From Micrasema longulum (lineage: Eukaryota > Arthropoda > Insecta > Trichoptera > Brachycentridae): 64,000 bases of DNA. Below, piece after piece: positions 10,880 through 20,859 of this stretch (position 1 is the first letter of the stretch; the number at the start of each line of letters is the position of its first letter). The notes under the pieces were generated by a model. The model was not told the origin of the DNA. It did not search any database and was given only the letters and a program-made list of their open reading frames with translations. The stretch is taken from positions 227,428 to 291,427 of the forward strand of contig JAGVSM010000194.1 in NCBI GenBank assembly GCA_022494885.1, read 5' to 3'. A program made the position numbers and the translations under genes.

Positions 10880-11690
10880 AAATATAATATAAAATATAAT
10901 AAAGATTCAAAAACTATTTTTACTCAAATGAAAGACAACCCCTATAATACATCACATACAAATAATATATTTACTATATTCTCAACACAAAGACAAATTA
11001 AACAAATATAAACTAATACCACTTTCGGACAAAGGGATTTTAAGCATTATTCAATTAATATCTATTACCTACTTCTACTATCTATTAAAACTATTAGTAA
11101 CGAGAAAATGTTTAAAAAGGCTTTAAAAAATGGATAGTGGAGCTAATAGAAGTAAAATGGATTGTCTCATTCGCCCAAACCAATATTGAATCAACTGCTC
11201 TACAAGTGTATTGCTTATGTTAGGTTTATGTTATTTTCATTGTGCGTTTTGTAATATAAATTATATAAATGTTCAAATATACCTAGTTTTTAACACAGTC
11301 TGAATATTTTGTTAATTAACTCTGTTTATTAAGTTAGTCTCATTTGTTTATTCTCAAATGTAAAAATTTTCAAAAAAGTATATTGTTTAGTGACCTCAAC
11401 ACGGGTAATCCCAGTGAGGTCACGTTATTTTTATCATTATATTTGTAAGAGTAACTTATGAATAAATAAATAAATAAACGAAAATAGATTTTCAACTTAA
11501 TAATTATTTTGACCAGTCTGTTTTTTTGTTGGCTGAAAGGTATTGTTATCAGCAATAAAACCTACTGAACTACTTTTTTGTACTTGAAGATAAGTGAATA
11601 ATAAATAACTTATGTTTATATTTTTCAATATAATAGAAATTACGTTGATATTTTTAAAATATCTGCATTGTTGCTCCAATTACAAAGTAT
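10880..11690. other. A+T-rich DNA, possible LINE tail near 11470
   Basis: Mostly unrecognised. At 11395-11480 the words CTCAACACGGGTAATCCCAG and then GAATAAATAAATAAATAAAC look like the 3' end and tail of a Jockey-like LINE in plus orientation. A similar end (GACACGGGCACAGTTG, then GAATAAATAAATA) lies at 24592-24668. No coding part is preserved. Confidence 0.4.
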
Positions 11691-11709
11691 CACGATATTT
11701 TTGTTACAT

Positions 11710-11830
11710 TGAAGGAATGGTGATCAGTCCAAGGAATTTTACCTGAAAGCAGCCAGCGAGTCAAAAGCACTCGTCTAGGGTTCTGGTTCTATTTCACATT
11801 CAAAATTCTATTCGTAATTCACCCGGACAC
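11710..11830 (-). mobile_element. Composite SINE, 5' module only
   Basis: The minus strand reads a GTGTCCGGGTGAATTACG-like start, then AACCCTAGACGAGTGCTTTT and GACTCGCTGGCTGC. It matches the module that precedes the tRNA-like head at 12330, 23440 and 26930. Here it stands alone. Confidence 0.55.
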
Positions 11831-11944
11831 AGATCAACAACTCATTTTAGTTTGTGGGTACACTTCGTTCAAAGGATTGACAGCATTAAATATTTATTTG
11901 TAACGAGTGGTGACAGAGGTATTTTTTCCTAATATTTGTTTTCT

Positions 11945-12012
11945 ATGACAGGTGACAGGTGACAAACCCTCAGTCACCCTTTGTCAGTGTGACACTTTGT
12001 CAAAAGTGACCG
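11945..12012. promoter_or_regulatory. TGACA motif cluster
   Basis: TGACAGGTGACAGGTGACA (11948-11966) is followed by GTCACC, TGTCAG, GTGACACT, TGTCAA and GTGACC within 68 bases. The core TGACAG is the known site of Meis/Homothorax-type TALE homeodomain proteins. The cluster may also be a degenerate tandem repeat with period 7. Regulatory function is inference only. Confidence 0.25.
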
Positions 12013-12324
12013 TTTCCGGATATAATTCAAACCTATGTACGAAGATGTTATTCTACGTCAAATGGTTACAAACGATGGTTGTTGAATTTTGATTGAAATG
12101 TCATTTAAAAATTGTATTACAATGAGTTGTTTATTATTTGTATTATTTGACCGGAAAATACAGAAAACGTTATTTATTTTATTGAAATACATGACGTTTC
12201 CTAGATAACATTTACTTACATAGTTTTAGTTAAAACATTTTTTTATTTATTTCTTACCGTGGTTAATCTGTTTTTTATTACATTGAAGCAGTTTTTATCC
12301 TGTGTCTTGTTGAATAAAATAAAA

Positions 12325-12556
12325 TTTAGAAACCTGGACGAGTGTTATAGATTCAATGGCTGCTCTCAGGTAAAAATCTTGAAAAAAGAAATCGAGTGGA
12401 TATAAGTCTTCCACATTGTATAGTGGTTGGTGCGTTTGGCTACTATGCTTGAAGTCTTATGTTTGATTCCTGAATGGCCATGAAATATTAGTTTCAAAGG
12501 TGGTTTTATACTTTACAGCAATATTTTGAAGGAGTTAACACGTGAAGCTCTTATTA
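12325..12556 (+). mobile_element. Composite SINE (5' module plus tRNA-like)
   Basis: Starts with the 5' module (CCTGGACGAGTGTTATAGAT, TCTCAGGTAAAAATC). A tRNA-like region follows with A-box-like TAGTGGTTGG at 12421-12430 and B-box-like TGTTTGATTCC at 12460-12470. The SINE body (AAGGTGGTTTTATACTTTAC) ends close to the MITE at 12559. Related copies: 23440-23750 (+) and 26660-27025 (-). Confidence 0.6.
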
Positions 12557-12558
12557 AT

Positions 12559-13063
12559 ATGTCGCCGCCAAATAGTTAAATCAGCCACTCTATAGAGCGG
12601 CTCGACTGTTCGTTAAATGCCGGCATTTAATTGATTGGCCAGGCCGTTTGTTGAATAAATAAAGATAGCTCATCGTTCAACAAGTTCGTTAGTTAAAACC
12701 TAGTCTTTTGAAAAGGGCCGAACGAAAATCCACCGGGTTAGGTTATGTTTGATATAAATAAAATGTTTTTTTACTTAACTTATAAGGTTTAGTTGAAGAT
12801 AATTGGATTGAATTAAGGATCAAGTTAAGTAAAAAAGGGTTTTTTTTTATTATCAAACTTAACCCAACCTATCTTAACCTGACCTAACCTTACACAACAA
12901 AATAAATTAATATTACATCGTAATTATTATTGTTGTATTAAAATTTTGACTTCCGTTGAAAATTCATTCAACGAATGGCCTAGCCATTCTGTTGAAAGCC
13001 TGCATTTAATGAACAGCCAAACCACTCAGTGAAGTTGCTGATTCATCTATTTGGCAGCGGCAT
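12559..13063. mobile_element. MITE family B with ~100-bp terminal inverted repeats
   Basis: The first and last ~100 bases are reverse complements with mismatches. The ends read ATGTCGCCGCCAAATAG and, from the right, ATGCCGCTGCCAAATAG. Matched blocks follow: CTGTTCGTTAAATGC against CTGTTCATTAAATGC, and GGCCAGGCCGTTTGTTGAAT against GGCTAGGCCATTCGTTGAAT. The interior is itself palindromic (GGGTTAGGTTATGTTTGATA against the complement of TATCAAACTTAACCC). No transposase. The superfamily is unclear because the flanking bases are ATTAAT/ATTATA-like and the duplication is not clean. Confidence 0.75.
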
Positions 13064-13069
13064 ATTATA

Positions 13070-13595
13070 AACAAGGTAACGGGTTCGATTGAAACCTTAA
13101 ACTTAGGTTTATTTTTTAATTGTTCGTATATAGTATTATTTTATTTATCATTTTTTTCATACTGTTTTTATTGTTAAATTTGATTGGCCTTTATTGAGAC
13201 CTAATTTTTAACTTCATAGGATCAAAGTTCTTTTGGTACAAAAAATATACTGTACAACATATCACAAAAGTAATATTATACAAAACAAGAACATTATTGA
13301 AAATAACAAAAACGAACATTTGAATAACACGAAATAAAGCACATATTGCAACAGAGAAGGAAAACATTTTTAGGAGGAAAATGGATATCTAGATATCTCC
13401 GGATCAGAAATTTTTAATTAATTCAAAAAGCCAAGATTGATTATAGTACTTATCTCATTTTGCGTTTCTGTAAATTATCACGTAAAAATAAATTAATGCA
13501 TTGAAAATCAATAAATAAAACTTTTCTATTACACAGCTAAAATGCATCATAAAATTAATGGTGTTTAACGGTCCATAAAATTAATGCATTGACAT
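13070..13595. other. A+T-rich DNA with repeat scraps
   Basis: GGGTTCGATTGAAACC at 13080-13095 resembles a SINE B box cut by the family B MITE. CACATATTGCAACAGAGAAG at 13339-13358 is the terminal word of MITE family A. Otherwise unrecognised. Confidence 0.4.
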
Positions 13596-13599
13596 ATTA

Positions 13600-14080
13600 T
13601 ATCATTGAGCAATAATTTATGTGACAATAATTTATCTTTATTTTAGTACCCGAGCGATATTCACAATATTGTATGACATTAATTGTAGGTAAATGTAATA
13701 TAACTGATCAAGGACTCATAACATAGGATGTATGTTTTTGTGTCGTTCAGTATACACATGATTAACAATGGAGCCTTCATCAAATCATTTATGAACCGTT
13801 AATGAAACCAAGTCATCAGTGTTTTGTTGATAAATTCCCTTGCATAAATCAAACTGTTGTACGCTTCGGATACATTAATTTTTATTCGTCATTATTATTT
13901 ACGATTTAAAAATGCCGCCCGTACGTAATTGGGTAATAAATAAAAAGAAAAATATAAAGCTGCCATTACAATGGGGCATATATAATAGGCAATAAATGAT
14001 TGCTCTTTATGGCAGAGAATAATATGCATTTACGGGGGATTATAAAAGTCTATGGTCGTATAAACTTGTACGTATATTAT
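13600..14080. promoter_or_regulatory. Homeodomain-word-rich stretch, candidate enhancer
   Basis: Contains many TTTATG/CATAAA and ATAAA words in a less simple-sequence context than usual: AATCATTTATGAACCGTTAA, TTGCATAAATCAAAC, GGCAATAAATGATTGCTC, CTTTATGGCAG and AATATGCATTTACG. Words like TTTATGG and TTTATTG are typical of Abd-B/Caudal-class sites. No matches to the window's repeats were noted. This is suggestive only, since such words are frequent in A+T-rich DNA; conservation across species would decide it. Confidence 0.3.
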
Positions 14081-14103
14081 CTTAACAAACTTTTGATAAA
14101 CAA

Positions 14104-14162
14104 TATAAATCCACACAGCTTTATTCATTCGTACTGGGATGGCGCAGTGTGTGGATTTTAGT
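14104..14162 (+). other. Short hairpin (11-bp perfect stem)
   Basis: AAATCCACACA pairs with TGTGTGGATTT across a loop of about 30 bases. The stem is shorter than a normal animal pre-miRNA stem, so a miRNA is unlikely. Reported as structure only. Confidence 0.3.
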
Positions 14163-14459
14163 ATATTTGTGTTTTTACGATTTCATTGGAGTAATTTAAA
14201 AAGGATTATATTACTCCGCTCTCCATCATAAGAGATTTATTAGCCAATTTAGGCAGACACCTTGATATCTTTTGTTTATGCTCCGCCGATTTTGTTGAAG
14301 TTGCGTATAGCTTTAAAAACGTGTAGGTTTATGAGATTTGATTTGGTTTATCGGTGCTATAGATATATAACTCACTAATTGTTGAAAATTTTTAGACATT
14401 ATTAATAAAAATTGAATCATTCACCGGGCTATTGAACAAACTAAACTAAACAATTAAAC

Positions 14460-14825
14460 GTAACTGAACTCTTTCAACTAGAATCTTTAAAATTTATTCA
14501 TAAATTAGCCACTGATGTAATTGTAGACGAAGAATTAAAACTTGAAAAAAATTGTAGTAAACATGAACACAATACAAGAATATCGGAAAAATATCATATA
14601 CAATCTTTTAAAACGAGAAAAGGACAATCGAGACTTATAAACCATGGACTGAAATTATACAATAAACTACCAGACAAAACTAAACAAAAGACTCAGACAA
14701 CCTTTACAAAAGATGTTAAAAATATTATTATTAACAGTAGAATGTGAATTTTAAAGTGAAAACATTTTGTTAAATGTATGTAACCCGTAAGGGTTTATCA
14801 ATAAAATTTAAATAAAAAAAAAAAA
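14460..14825 (+). mobile_element. LINE C-terminal relic with poly(A)-like tail
   Basis: The plus strand encodes fragments ESLKFIHKLATDVIVDEE, SKHEHNTR, YHIQSFKTRKGQSRLINHG and KLYNKLPDKTK. This is the pattern of a Jockey/CR1-like ORF2 C-terminus. A stop falls near 14746 ('NSRM'). The 3' UTR contains ATGTATGTAACCCGTAAGGG and AATAAAATTTAAAT before an A-rich tail at 14810-14840. A MITE family A copy follows at once. Catalytic part lost. Confidence 0.6.
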
Positions 14826-14845
14826 TAAAAAAAAATAAAAAAAAT

Positions 14846-15035
14846 TACCTATCATTGGCTGGTTTAAGTGGCCGTTTTACACACTGTGTAACATTTACTA
14901 TTTTGACTATATTTGAACATCTACATTCATTTGAATCATCCATCTATTGACATCTTTAAAGTTAAAGAGCTTCAACCTTTATTGTTGTGGGTGAGATACA
15001 TCTGATTGAATTATTTCACCCACAGGCTTGCGTTT
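14846..15035 (+). mobile_element. MITE family A, partial
   Basis: Contains TATCATTGGCTGGTTTAAGTG, ACACTGTGTAACATTTAC and GGGTGAGATACATCTGATTG, all colinear with the 62691 reference copy. Confidence 0.75.
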
Positions 15036-15059
15036 AACAAAAAATCAAAGATTTTTGAC

Positions 15060-15545
15060 TAAAATAATATCAAACTAAAACTGCGCAAGCAACTGGCCAA
15101 GACATATGTATGGAGCATATTGATGTACGGTTGTGAGACATGGTGCCTTACTGTAAGAGATAAAAAAAGACTAGAGGCCTTCGAGATGTGGAGCTACAGA
15201 AAAATATTAGGAATTTGCTGGAGAGACCACATCACTAATGACGAGGTTCTCAATAGAATCGAGGAAGGTAGGCACCTAATCAAAACCAATCAGAGAGGCG
15301 AGCCCGATGGATCGGCCACATTATGCGCCATGAGGGTCTCCTGCACGACATCGTAGAGGGAATGGCTGAAGGGACAAATTATAGAGGGCGCCCTCGACGG
15401 AAATATTTAGAGCAAGTGTGCGAAGATTTTAACTGCGCCTCTTATGTTGAGCTGAAAAGGGCTGCATAAAATAGAAACCAATGGAGGACGAGATTCAGGA
15501 CTTTGCTGCAAACCAATCTCCAAGATTGAGACTGCAAAGAAAAGA
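15060..15545 (+). pseudogene. Non-LTR retrotransposon ORF2 C-terminus, frameshifted
   Basis: From about 15081 the frame reads LRKQLAKTYVWSILMYGCETW, then EMWSYRKILGICWRDHITND, EVLNRI. These are hallmark blocks just downstream of the reverse transcriptase in 'endonuclease-reverse transcriptase' LINEs of arthropods. Near 15290 the frame shifts. The other frame continues RARWIGHIMRHEGLL, GMAEGTNYRGRPRRKYLEQV and SYVELKRAA to a stop at about 15467, then NRNQWRTRF. The catalytic YxDD domain is not present. It is from a different lineage than the RTE at 33.6 kb, judging by its distinct C-terminal blocks. Confidence 0.75.
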
Positions 15546-15589
15546 CTACGCAACCCCTGAAAATATTTTGTAGTAATATAATTCAGTCA

Positions 15590-15775
15590 GGTGAATATCC
15601 CCCGCAACAATTAAGGTCATACACCCTTTGGATGCCTAGACGTATTTTCTTCTGTGAAATATTCTTCATGTTTTTTATAATATGTTCATATTAACAGCTG
15701 CCTAGGGGGTTGAATCCGGTTCTTCTATATAAAAATTTGGACAAACTTAAAACGTTGTTGATAAATTGAATCGTT
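15590..15775. mobile_element. MITE family A, rearranged pieces
   Basis: Contains ATGCCTAGACGTATTTTC, then TTCTTCATGTTTTTTATAAT, and the internal block CTAGGGGGTTGAATCCGGTT followed by AAAAATTTGGACAAACT. All are family A blocks, but not in the reference order. Confidence 0.55.
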
Positions 15776-15834
15776 TTTCATCTTAATATACGCGACGCTG
15801 ACGCCCTCGCTCGGTTTGTTATTATTAGTGACCG

Positions 15835-15960
15835 ACTGAAGTTGCGGTTTTGATTTTGGCCAGTTTTTGCCAGTTTTGGCCGCGGTTTTGGTTTCGACCA
15901 AAAAGTGGCTAAAACTTCGGCTCAGCCGAAATCCGTGGTCGAAATCTTTTTTATTTCATT
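15835..15960. repeat. GGTTTTG-rich degenerate tandem tract
   Basis: Repeated GCGGTTTTG, GGCCAGTTTTTG and GGCCGCGGTTTTGG words, ending in TCGGCTCAGCCGAA, a 14-base palindrome. Looks like part of a transposable element or a decayed tandem repeat. No open frame. Confidence 0.45.
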
Positions 15961-16429
15961 TTGCGGTAGTTGAGAGTACTTATGGCTCAAGAATCGGCTC
16001 TATGACCTTTCATGTTTATATTTTTGGAGTTACTTAATAGTAATTTAATAAGTAAAAGTTCACGTACCTTGATTTCTTTGATAACAAGTTGTTTTCTTCA
16101 AGCGATCACTGAATCGAATTCAATTATAAACACCTCTCTCCCGCTTCCACTCCCACAAAGTCTACCATATACCTTTGAGTCTTTCTACTTTTTTAATAAT
16201 AATTTTCTATGTATAAATATGTCCTTAAAATGCCAATTGGGCGTATATATAAATAAATAAATAAAATATCTAACAATAAAGAGCTGTTACATATAAGTTT
16301 TTATGTATAACATAACAATGAACCAAAACGCGCTAAAAATAAACAAATTAACTCTTAATATTTATCCATTAAGTTGAATTTTATTTTAAAATAATTTTAA
16401 TGAACTCATAGGTTAAACAATAAAATCGC

Positions 16430-16490
16430 CAACAATGTTTTGAGTATGTCCAAATGCTTGCAGACTGGTTAGATTTTTTCCCTAGGGGGT
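16430..16490 (-). mobile_element. MITE family A, internal block
   Basis: ACAATGTTTTGAGTATGTCC, then AAATGCTTGCAGACTGG, as in the reference copy at 63085-63120 and the piece at 48710. Confidence 0.6.
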
Positions 16491-17105
16491 TGTTCATATT
16501 CAAAAAATTTAAAATTGTTTTCTTCATTCCGTTGCAAAAAATTTGAATAAAATCGTCTAATTTTGGGAGTTTAAAATTGTTTTTTTTTCGGTAACTAATT
16601 ATTATTGTATGATCTATTGTTTTGTTTTCAAGCTATTTCTTGTGTTGAAATATTTTGGTAAAAATCAAACAATTTTATCAATTGGACATATCGTCGATGG
16701 TGATTTTATGATATTTAATTTCCTAACCAGACCGTGTACCTGAACAAGCCCTTCTAATAATTTACTTTCAAATGAGCGACCTTATTGCCAAATTTATGTG
16801 TTTTCCTGATTGAATTAGATGTTACCCAAAAATGCAAAATAATTTTGATTGTCTGCACTACCTACTACGTAATACCTATGGAAATCGAAAATATGGAATT
16901 TTTAAGATTTATTAAATGAATTTATTGGCAATAATCCAAAACCGTTTATAATTTTACATGAAACAGGATAGATTTTTCTGAAGAAAATTATCAATATTTT
17001 TGCCGTCCGCAGCGCGATATCTCTACCTCTACTTTCTTAATACTTAAAGTAAATAGTATGTGAGACATCTAGATTTGTTTTGTGTTTAAATTGTGTTTCT
17101 AACGC
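16491..17105. other. A+T-rich DNA, possible small TIR element
   Basis: GGGGGTTGTTCATATT at about 16485 and TGAACAAGCCC at about 16742 are inverted and could be the ends of a 265-bp MITE. No target duplication could be confirmed. The rest is unrecognised. Confidence 0.3.
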
Positions 17106-17109
17106 TTTG

Positions 17110-17335
17110 AGGATCACAACGACAAATCCATTTTATAAACATTGATGAACTCCACCGCTTCTCGGATTAAATTTCCGACACGGCTGACATGAAGCATATT
17201 TTGATAGGTGTTTTTACACCAAAACATTTCCCTTCGACTGCCACCTAAAGTGTGAGACTGATCACCTTAGCTTCATGTCCCAAAAATGATCAAAATACTC
17301 TGTTTTCGGTACGGAAAGGGAATAATGATGATATT
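17110..17335 (+). mobile_element. SINE copy (GATGA tail type)
   Basis: The body reads GACATGAAGCATATTTTGAT, GCCACCTAAAGTGTGAGACTG and ATCACCTTAGC, and the tail reads CGGAAAGGGAATAATGATGA. Matches the bodies at 2130, 3430 and 22985. The tRNA-like head is badly decayed. Confidence 0.55.
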
Positions 17336-17339
17336 GTTA

Positions 17340-17750
17340 ATCTAGAACATAATAAATTAAAGAATTAAAACTAATTTATCAAAGTTTTATCTCTGTATTC
17401 AGTTTATCCATGAAAATGTAATTAAAACGTCATTTTCACGTATGAATTTCTTAAATAACAGTCGTTGCATGCTATATTCCGATTAACTTCATGTGAACAG
17501 TTAAGCCCCGTCGTAAATAATCCAGTTCACTGCTAACATGAACGGGTCAGTTAACTCTTAGATTAAGTCGAAACTTGTACATTTAACTCAAGGGTGCAAA
17601 TGACCCCAGCGTAATGACTTTATTTTATAAAGTAGAATCGTAAAAATTCAGGGTTGTGAGTTATGAGAGGTGAATGATTGTAAGTATTGAGTTCCTTCAG
17701 TTCAGAATATCAATTGGTTTACGTATTTATTATTAATAAACAGTCGATTG
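17340..17750. other. A+T-rich DNA, nothing recognised
   Basis: No supported feature. Confidence 0.5.
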
Positions 17751-17755
17751 TCAAA

Positions 17756-18015
17756 TTACCAAAACTTTAATAACAATGAAATTGCATATAGGTATGCATA
17801 AGAGACAAAAAAAAACATCAGAGCTTTAACAAAACATTTAAATGACATCAAGACATTATCAGAACCATTTAGACTTAAATCGAAAAAATCCAGATCTTGT
17901 CTTGAAATTACAACTTGCCAAAAATTGGACATTGGTGCATTAAGGCCATTGTTTGTTCTATAGTGATCGACGAATAGCATTTTATTATTTCTGCAGGAAA
18001 ATATCTTCAAAACAG
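17756..18015 (-). mobile_element. LINE C-terminal relic
   Basis: The minus-strand open frame reads RNNKMLFVDHYRTNNGLNAP, MSNFW, then DLDFFDLSLNGSDNVLMSF and KCFVKAL. This is the pattern '..R.....NAP...' plus an F-rich end near the stop of CR1/Jockey-type ORF2. It is homologous at DNA level to 1352-1546. No catalytic motif. Confidence 0.5.
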
Positions 18016-18099
18016 TACTGTTTACTACTTCAGGAACATATTCATAAGATGAATAAAAGTTGAACTGTTATGTTTGTCTAGATTATGCCTGCTGAGATA

Positions 18100-18425
18100 T
18101 TCAGTCGTACTCGTACGTTCAAGTTACGCCCTCTGCTTTTGGTGGAGAAAACAAAATTTCCCTTCGGATCTGCGGTTCAACCAACCTCTAACAAAGAATA
18201 TGGACTGAATGAGAAGCCACTAACCGGCAGTACTTGATTTGATCCGACACTTGACACTAAGGATGCGGCACTAAATACGCGTTACGCGAAAGGCCCTTCC
18301 GCATCGAGTTTTTGACACCATAATGGCGCGATTGGATGGACAATAAAGCGGCCCGGCAATCAATAAATAATACTGTGTATGGACATTGAAAGGCCCCCCT
18401 CACTCACCCGAATCTGTTTAAAAGG
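18100..18425. promoter_or_regulatory. G+C-rich island, candidate regulatory element
   Basis: Unusually G+C- and CpG-rich for this window (GATGCGGCACTAAATACGCG, ATAATGGCGCGATTGGATGG, AAAGCGGCCCGGCAATCAAT). It has no reading frame, and no other copy in the window was noticed. It also holds homeodomain-like words: GACAATAAAG and CAATCAATAAAT. These properties fit a conserved non-coding element, but composition alone cannot prove it. Confidence 0.3.
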
Positions 18426-18804
18426 TCTCGTGGCCTCTTTTCAGATCCGCACATTGCAAAAACGATTAAATTTTTTTAGCTGTAATGAACTGCAATTTTT
18501 TTTTTTTTTTTAAATCTTTGTTTTCAAAATATTCGCGTATTTATATTTTTAAATTGACATTTACCGCTTTCAATGTCCCGATCGCCGTCAGAGCAACCAG
18601 TCTAGTATATACAGTCAATTTTTCTGTCACCCTCAATCTAATTTTACCAAATTCTGACCGCGATGGGGTATGTTAGTTCATTAGATTGTTAGTAAACCAG
18701 AAAAAACACGTCCGATCGGGAGAACCAGAATTATAGAATTTAGATTATATTTTTGTATAACTCAATAATAGTACAAGTTTTATCTCAATGTATAAATTTT
18801 TAAA

Positions 18805-19120
18805 CGACATTTCATCACGGCATTTCTCCATAGGTGAGGCAAAGAGAATGGACCGCCACACACATCTATCCTGGCATACATTTCTAGCTTTTTCCACATT
18901 CATGCATCTTGCCATACATGCCCTTTGGTTCTGTCTGCTTTTGACATGACCAGACTTAAGATTTTGGTTTATCTGACATTTCATTTTCGTTCATTTTCGC
19001 CATATTTACGTGTTTTACCATTCTTTCATTATCCATTCGTTCTACGTGACCAAACCATCTCAGATACCCTTTCTTAATCTTATCAATTATACTTGATTCT
19101 TCTACTTGTTCCTTTTTGTA
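18805..19120 (-). mobile_element. RTE retrotransposon 3' end
   Basis: The minus strand matches 36340-36664 of the RTE: the GGTCCATTCTCTTTGCCTCAC-side block at the 3' end, AAGTCTGGTCATGTCAAAAG, and further in the block for 'WFGHVERM'. The minus-strand open frame at 18745-18984 includes GHVKSRQNQRACMARCMN and NVCQDRCVWRSI, the same C-terminus as the RTE. 5'-truncated at about 19120. Confidence 0.8.
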
Positions 19121-20575
19121 TTTCTAAAAAAAATTAATAATATAAAATGTAATGATATTGAAGGGGTAAAAGAATCCAATAGGTCAGAGTCATTAAATCT
19201 GTGTTAATATTCCAAAGTGACCAGCAATTTTATTTAATAGACACGTTGCAGTAGATTCCAAGATAATTCGTGGGTACTTGTCTTCCTTGTTTTCATTTTC
19301 TTATCGAATTCCGTCGTTATGGGGCTGACTCCACGAAGAAAAATGTCGTAATCATAGAATTCAGAATAGTTCAGAAGGAGCGTAGAATCATATTTAAATA
19401 CATCGAACTGTGTCCAACAATTCCTCCACTTAGACACACTTTCGCCGCGCGCATACGTTAAGTCGCCGGGTAATGTTGCTTGATGGGGAAAAAAAATCAT
19501 AACCTGAACGTAAGGTAAAAAGAAAAAGCAAAGTTAATTTATCTAAAATTTTATTGTGCACGCGGAAACATTGATTGACACAACAGATTAGATTAGAAAA
19601 GAGTCATTTAATAAGAGTAATTGAATTTATGACTTTTGATCTTAAAATATAAAACAAATTTTATTTGGCACAAAACGGATATTTTTATATCATGCCAAAT
19701 AATATTAGATGTTTTAAAGCTAATGTCGTTCAAATGTTCCCTACGGCGTTGTTTAATCCACGGTCTAATTTTAATTAGTTCTTTTATTAAATGAGCAAAG
19801 TAGGGTAAAAAAAATTCCACCCTGGCAACACTAACGAAATTTCCATTTTGTTTCTTCGACAATCTGATAGATGGAAAAATAATTCAATTTTTAAGTAATT
19901 CATTTGCTACTTAAACATTCGTTTGTTAATTACACATGAAATGTGATGCCATCGTGTTTCTTTAAGATCCTAGCAGTATTTCTACACTTTAAAAGGACAC
20001 AACACGACATAGTTGAATTCAAATCAGGAGTTGCGTACTGAGCGACGTCTATAAAGAAACTAATTGGGCAAAACGTAAACCTACTCATTTATGAGTAGTT
20101 GAGTCGTATGCGATTTCTGGACTATTCTTAATTCTATGGTCGTAATGATAAATTACAACTAAAATAATGGAAAATATATATCGTTTTGTTTGTAAACGCA
20201 ATTAAATTGATTGAATAAGTAGAAAATAAGGTTACATCTTTAGAGTCCATAAATAATAACATTGACATTTACTTTCGTTGCAATGATAAAGAGTAATACA
20301 AAAATATAAACTAAAAATGACGTAAAAAAAGATGCACTACATCTTCTCCATGTTGCAAATTGGAAAACGACGGCTGAGGACTGGCGGAGTTGAAGGCAAA
20401 AGTTGAAGGGGTTAAGATTTGAGCTGGAGTACCGTCGAAGTAGTAGATGAAGAGAAATACATATGTATATTTCTTATTTATAAGAACGTTTGCATGCATA
20501 TCGTGATTTGCTATTTTAGTTTTTTATTGTTAAGGGCAAATTAATATTAGTTATATCTGAGATGTAGCGAGTAAG
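19121..20575. other. Unassigned DNA with short unremarkable open frames
   Basis: Overlapping open stretches of 60-90 codons occur on both strands (19234-19500, 19608-19862). Their peptides show no family I recognise, and the strands overlap each other. I do not call genes here. Confidence 0.4.
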
Positions 20576-20639
20576 GAATATGCGTCTATTTATTATATAT
20601 ATATATATCATTGGATACTGGACAGTTTTTGTATTCATG

Positions 20640-20850
20640 GTGGTGAAACGCTTTTGCCACTGCGAGCCTACGTTCCCCGAATTTCATCACAGCGGCCCCA
20701 GTCAGCTACTTCAATACAAAAAGGAAATAATTAATGACCGCACCGAGAGGGCCAATCAATCAATGTCTCAGAACTCTTTGATTGATGTCTCGATATTTGC
20801 ATTCTCTTCGGCGTACCACAGATGTCGGCGTAGTCAGGGTTGGAATTGAA
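20640..20850. promoter_or_regulatory. Motif cluster: paired TGATTGAT and an octamer
   Basis: ATCAATCA at 20755-20762 and TGATTGAT at 20779-20786 are inverted copies of an Exd/Pbx-Hox-type site (TGATNNAT), with 16 bases between them. A perfect POU octamer ATTTGCAT follows at 20795-20802. The surrounding 200 bases are richer in G+C than the flanks and match no repeat here. Known binding preferences make this an enhancer candidate; function is inference. Confidence 0.35.
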
Positions 20851-20859
20851 AACGAATCT

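Noticed and set aside
12725..12895. Telomere-like TTAGG/CCTAA words
   Set aside because: Words such as GGTTAGG and CCTAACC are scattered, not in tandem, and lie inside the palindromic core of MITE family B.
14104..14162. A microRNA precursor
   Set aside because: Only an 11-bp perfect stem around a 30-base loop; too short and unbalanced for a normal pre-miRNA.
19234..19862. Two minus-strand proteins of 84-88 codons
   Set aside because: Short, no domain, and an overlapping plus-strand frame in the same place.
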